From Chitinivibrionales bacterium (GTDB lineage: Bacteria; Fibrobacterota; Chitinivibrionia; Chitinivibrionales; FEN-1185), in contig DATJAL010000014.1 in NCBI GenBank assembly GCA_035516255.1, positions 1 through 64,000 on the forward strand: DNA of 64,000 bases. The letters run 5' to 3'. The first letter of the stretch is position 1. Each line of letters starts with the position of its first letter. Of this stretch, positions 62,051 to 64,000 are shown piece after piece. Both the position numbers and the translations under genes were made by a program. The notes beneath the pieces are model-generated. The model was not told the DNA's origin, did not search any database, and saw nothing but the letters and a program-made list of their open reading frames with translations.

Positions 62051-63871
62051 ATGCCGGAAAAAGATTTAATTGATTCCCTCGACCGCTTCCCCGAAAGTCC
62101 CGGCGTCTATCTCATGAAAGACGCAGCGGGCGTTATTCTCTATATCGGGAAAGCCGTCAACCTGAAAAGCCGGGTGCGGTCGTACTTTCTTGACACGCAC
62201 GAAGACCGGCCGCATATCCCGTTCATGCTGGCGCGGCTGCACCACGTGGACTGGATCGCGACGAACACCGAGGCCGAGGCGCTCATCCTCGAGGCGAACC
62301 TGATCCGCAAGCACAAGCCGAAGTTCAACATAGACCTCAAGGACGACAAGCATTATCCGTATCTCAAGATCACGGTGAACGAGCCGTTCCCGCGCCTGCT
62401 CGTGGTGCGCAGGGCGGAAAACGACGGCGCGCGGTATTTCGGGCCCTACACCGACGCGCGTGCCATGCGCAGGCTCGTGCAGTTTGCGAAAAGGATATTC
62501 AGGATTCGGGACTGCAACAAGGAACTGCCGCTCAAGAAACCGGCGCGCCCGTGCGTGAACTGGGGCATCGGCCGGTGCAGCGGCGCTTGCGCCTCAAAAA
62601 TTTCCCAGGAGGAGTACCGTTCAAACGTTGACATGGTGATACGGTTCTTTTCCGGAAAGCGCAAGGACCTCATTCGGGAATTGCAGGAAAGAATGGAGCT
62701 CTTGTCTTCAACGATGCATTTCGAATCCGCCGCCAATGTCCGCGACCAGATACGGCTCATCAGGGACGCCTCAAAGCTCCAGCAGGTGGATTTCGCGGCC
62801 CCGGACCTCGACTGCGACGTGTTCGGCGTTTACAAAGGAGACCGTTCCATGTGTCTGGCGGCCCTGCACGTCCGCGAGGGGCTGCTTATGTCGGCGCGGA
62901 GCTTCGCCTTTGATCGGGCCGCGTTCGAGGCGTCGGGGGCGGGCGTGGAAACGCTTCTGCTGCAGTTTTACCTTGACGCCGGCCAGGAGCCTCCCCCTGA
63001 GGTGCTTATTCACGAAGCGGCGGCGGCGGACCCGCGTCTGGTGCAGAAGGCGCTGGCGGCGCAGTTCGGCGCTCAGGCGAGCGTGACCGTGCCGCAAAAG
63101 GGGCCAAAGGCGGACCTGGCGGCGATGGCGGTGAAAAACGCGCGCCTTTACCTGATGCAAAAGCTTCCCCCTAACGCGCTTGACGATCTTGCCGATCTCC
63201 AGGCGCTTCTGTGCCTGCCGCGGTTCCCGCATGTCATCGAGGCGTTCGACATCTCGAACCTGGGCGAGACGAACGCCGTGGCGGGAATGGTGCGGTTCAA
63301 GGACGGCCAGCCCGACAAATCGGGATATCGCAGGTATAAAATCAAAACCGTGAACGGCCAAAACGATTTCGCCATGATGATGGAAGTGGTGGGCCGCAGG
63401 ATCAATCGCCAGAAAGAAGAGGGACAGCGGTTCGCCGATTTGTATCTCATCGACGGCGGGCTTGGGCAGCTCCACGCGGCCATGCAGCCGCTTGCGGGAG
63501 TGGAAAAGGCGCCTATGGTCGTGGCACTGGCAAAGCAGGAAGAAATAGTTTATTCTCCTTATTGTAAAGAACCGGCGCGCCTGGCGGCAACCCACCCGGT
63601 GCGGAAATTCCTCGAGCGCGTGCGCGACGAGGTCCACCGGTTCGCCATCACCTATCACCGCACCCTTCGCGGCCATCGCATCGGCGTTTCGGCGCTGCAG
63701 TCGGTGCCGGGAATGGGGAAAAAGCGGGTGGTGGAGCTTTTAAGGCATTTCGGATCGTTGAAAAGGGTAAAAGAAGCGAGCGTTGATGAAATCGCGGGAG
63801 TAAAAGGGATTCCGGCAAAGTTGGCGATGGAGATAAAGAGGTTTCTGAAGGATATTGATAAACAAGAATGA
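62051..63871 (+). CDS. uvrC: Excinuclease ABC subunit C
   Basis: 606 residues from the ATG at 62051; an open frame six codons longer begins with TTG and adds nothing conserved. UvrC makes both incisions in nucleotide excision repair. GIY-YIG nuclease (about 12-95: SPGVYLMKDAAGVILYIGKA), Cys-rich stretch (ARPCVNWGIGRCSGACASKI), UVR motif (HFESAANVRDQIRLIRDA), RNase H-like 3'-nuclease (EAFDISNLGETNAVAGMVRF, DLYLIDGGLGQLHAA) and tandem HhH at the end (LQSVPGMGKKRVVELLRHFG, GVKGIPAKLAMEI). No uvrA or uvrB nearby. No clear ribosome binding site. Confidence 0.95.
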   Translation: MPEKDLIDSLDRFPESPGVYLMKDAAGVILYIGKAVNLKSRVRSYFLDTHEDRPHIPFMLARLHHVDWIATNTEAEALILEANLIRKHKPKFNIDLKDDKHYPYLKITVNEPFPRLLVVRRAENDGARYFGPYTDARAMRRLVQFAKRIFRIRDCNKELPLKKPARPCVNWGIGRCSGACASKISQEEYRSNVDMVIRFFSGKRKDLIRELQERMELLSSTMHFESAANVRDQIRLIRDASKLQQVDFAAPDLDCDVFGVYKGDRSMCLAALHVREGLLMSARSFAFDRAAFEASGAGVETLLLQFYLDAGQEPPPEVLIHEAAAADPRLVQKALAAQFGAQASVTVPQKGPKADLAAMAVKNARLYLMQKLPPNALDDLADLQALLCLPRFPHVIEAFDISNLGETNAVAGMVRFKDGQPDKSGYRRYKIKTVNGQNDFAMMMEVVGRRINRQKEEGQRFADLYLIDGGLGQLHAAMQPLAGVEKAPMVVALAKQEEIVYSPYCKEPARLAATHPVRKFLERVRDEVHRFAITYHRTLRGHRIGVSALQSVPGMGKKRVVELLRHFGSLKRVKEASVDEIAGVKGIPAKLAMEIKRFLKDIDKQE

Positions 63872-64000
63872 TAAGCTGGGCGTTCACCTCGCCTTCGGTA
63901 AACCTCAGGCTCGGGTCGGCCCTCCTTCCGGTCTCGCCTTCGGCTCGGGCTGCCGCGGCCCCGGTATGCCTAACGGCGAGGGCCGGGCAGCACCGCGCTC
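63872..64000 (+). repeat. Dispersed repeat, motif B (runs off the window)
   Basis: Starts right after uvrC: GGGCGTTCACCTCGCCTTCG, CAGGCTCGGGTCGGCCCTCC, TTCCGGTCTCGCCTTCGGCT, GCCGGGCAGCACCGCGCTC at the edge. It is the best plus-strand match to the minus copy at 54180-54366. Confidence 0.65.

Noticed and set aside
62771-63676. 301-codon minus-strand open frame
   Set aside because: Antisense of uvrC; His/Arg-rich and without signals.

Overview
The window reads as a chromosomal segment of a Gram-negative bacterium of the FCB group, most likely Fibrobacterota (Fibrobacter/Chitinispirillum relatives), probably from an environmental genome. The evidence is a secreted GH5 cellulase with a FlgD-like C-terminal tail, a lipoprotein stacking Ig/cadherin/PKD/FN3 modules on an FGE-sulfatase domain, a PL8 polysaccharide lyase, Wzi-type outer-membrane protein, T6SS genes, a type IV pilin and a stand-alone SWIB protein. 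Coding is dense, on both strands and mostly GC-rich. Two AT-rich patches (19.2-21.1 kb and 51.6-52.9 kb) look foreign. The taxonomic call is inference.

Layout. 0-5 kb (minus): end of an SPFH gene, a membrane-anchored sensor-like protein and three secreted or lipoprotein genes (one lamin-tail, one LamG). 5.1-9.5 kb (minus): T6SS genes tssA-tssB-tssC and hcp. 9.6-19 kb: membrane Mth938-like protein, sigma-70 factor, glgC, a LysM pair, argJ, thiE, nifS-nadA. 19-21.1 kb: AT-rich patch with a glycosidase-like secreted protein and a small secreted protein. 21.2-27 kb (minus): SpoIIE/HATPase fusion, coaE, polyprenyl glycosylphosphotransferase, Wzi protein and a YkgJ-type cysteine protein. 27.2-37.4 kb (minus): a potassium operon, kdpF-A-B-C, an unknown periplasmic gene, kdpD-kdpE, then kup. 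37.7-44.5 kb: comM, a 50-residue protein, the PL8 lyase, a structured intergenic region, a type IV pilin, and a small gene followed by a radical SAM gene. 44.8-51.5 kb: SWIB protein, GH5 cellulase, the 1229-residue lipoprotein in reverse, and a second copy of the GH5 tail. 51.7-57.7 kb (plus): an AP2-DUF2971 fusion, a thymidylate synthase-like gene, then tssE-tssF-tssG. 57.9-64 kb: gmd, a class A PBP and uvrC.

How it fits together. The T6SS is split into a sheath/tube half and a baseplate half about 45 kb apart; tssK, tssH, the membrane complex, VgrG and PAAR are not here. Three perfect TGTGA-N6-TCACA (CRP/FNR-family) sites lie upstream of tssA, hcp and the 1229-residue lipoprotein, two of them followed by the same TATATT -10 element, so one cyclic-nucleotide-type regulator may link the T6SS to a surface protein. 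Three genes (tssA, nifS and the LysM gene) have conserved N-termini that only make sense if translation starts at ATT or CTG. Several intergenic gaps carry dispersed hairpin repeats, heptad repeats and CGCAAAG inverted repeats. No transposase, tRNA, rRNA or CRISPR array was recognised.
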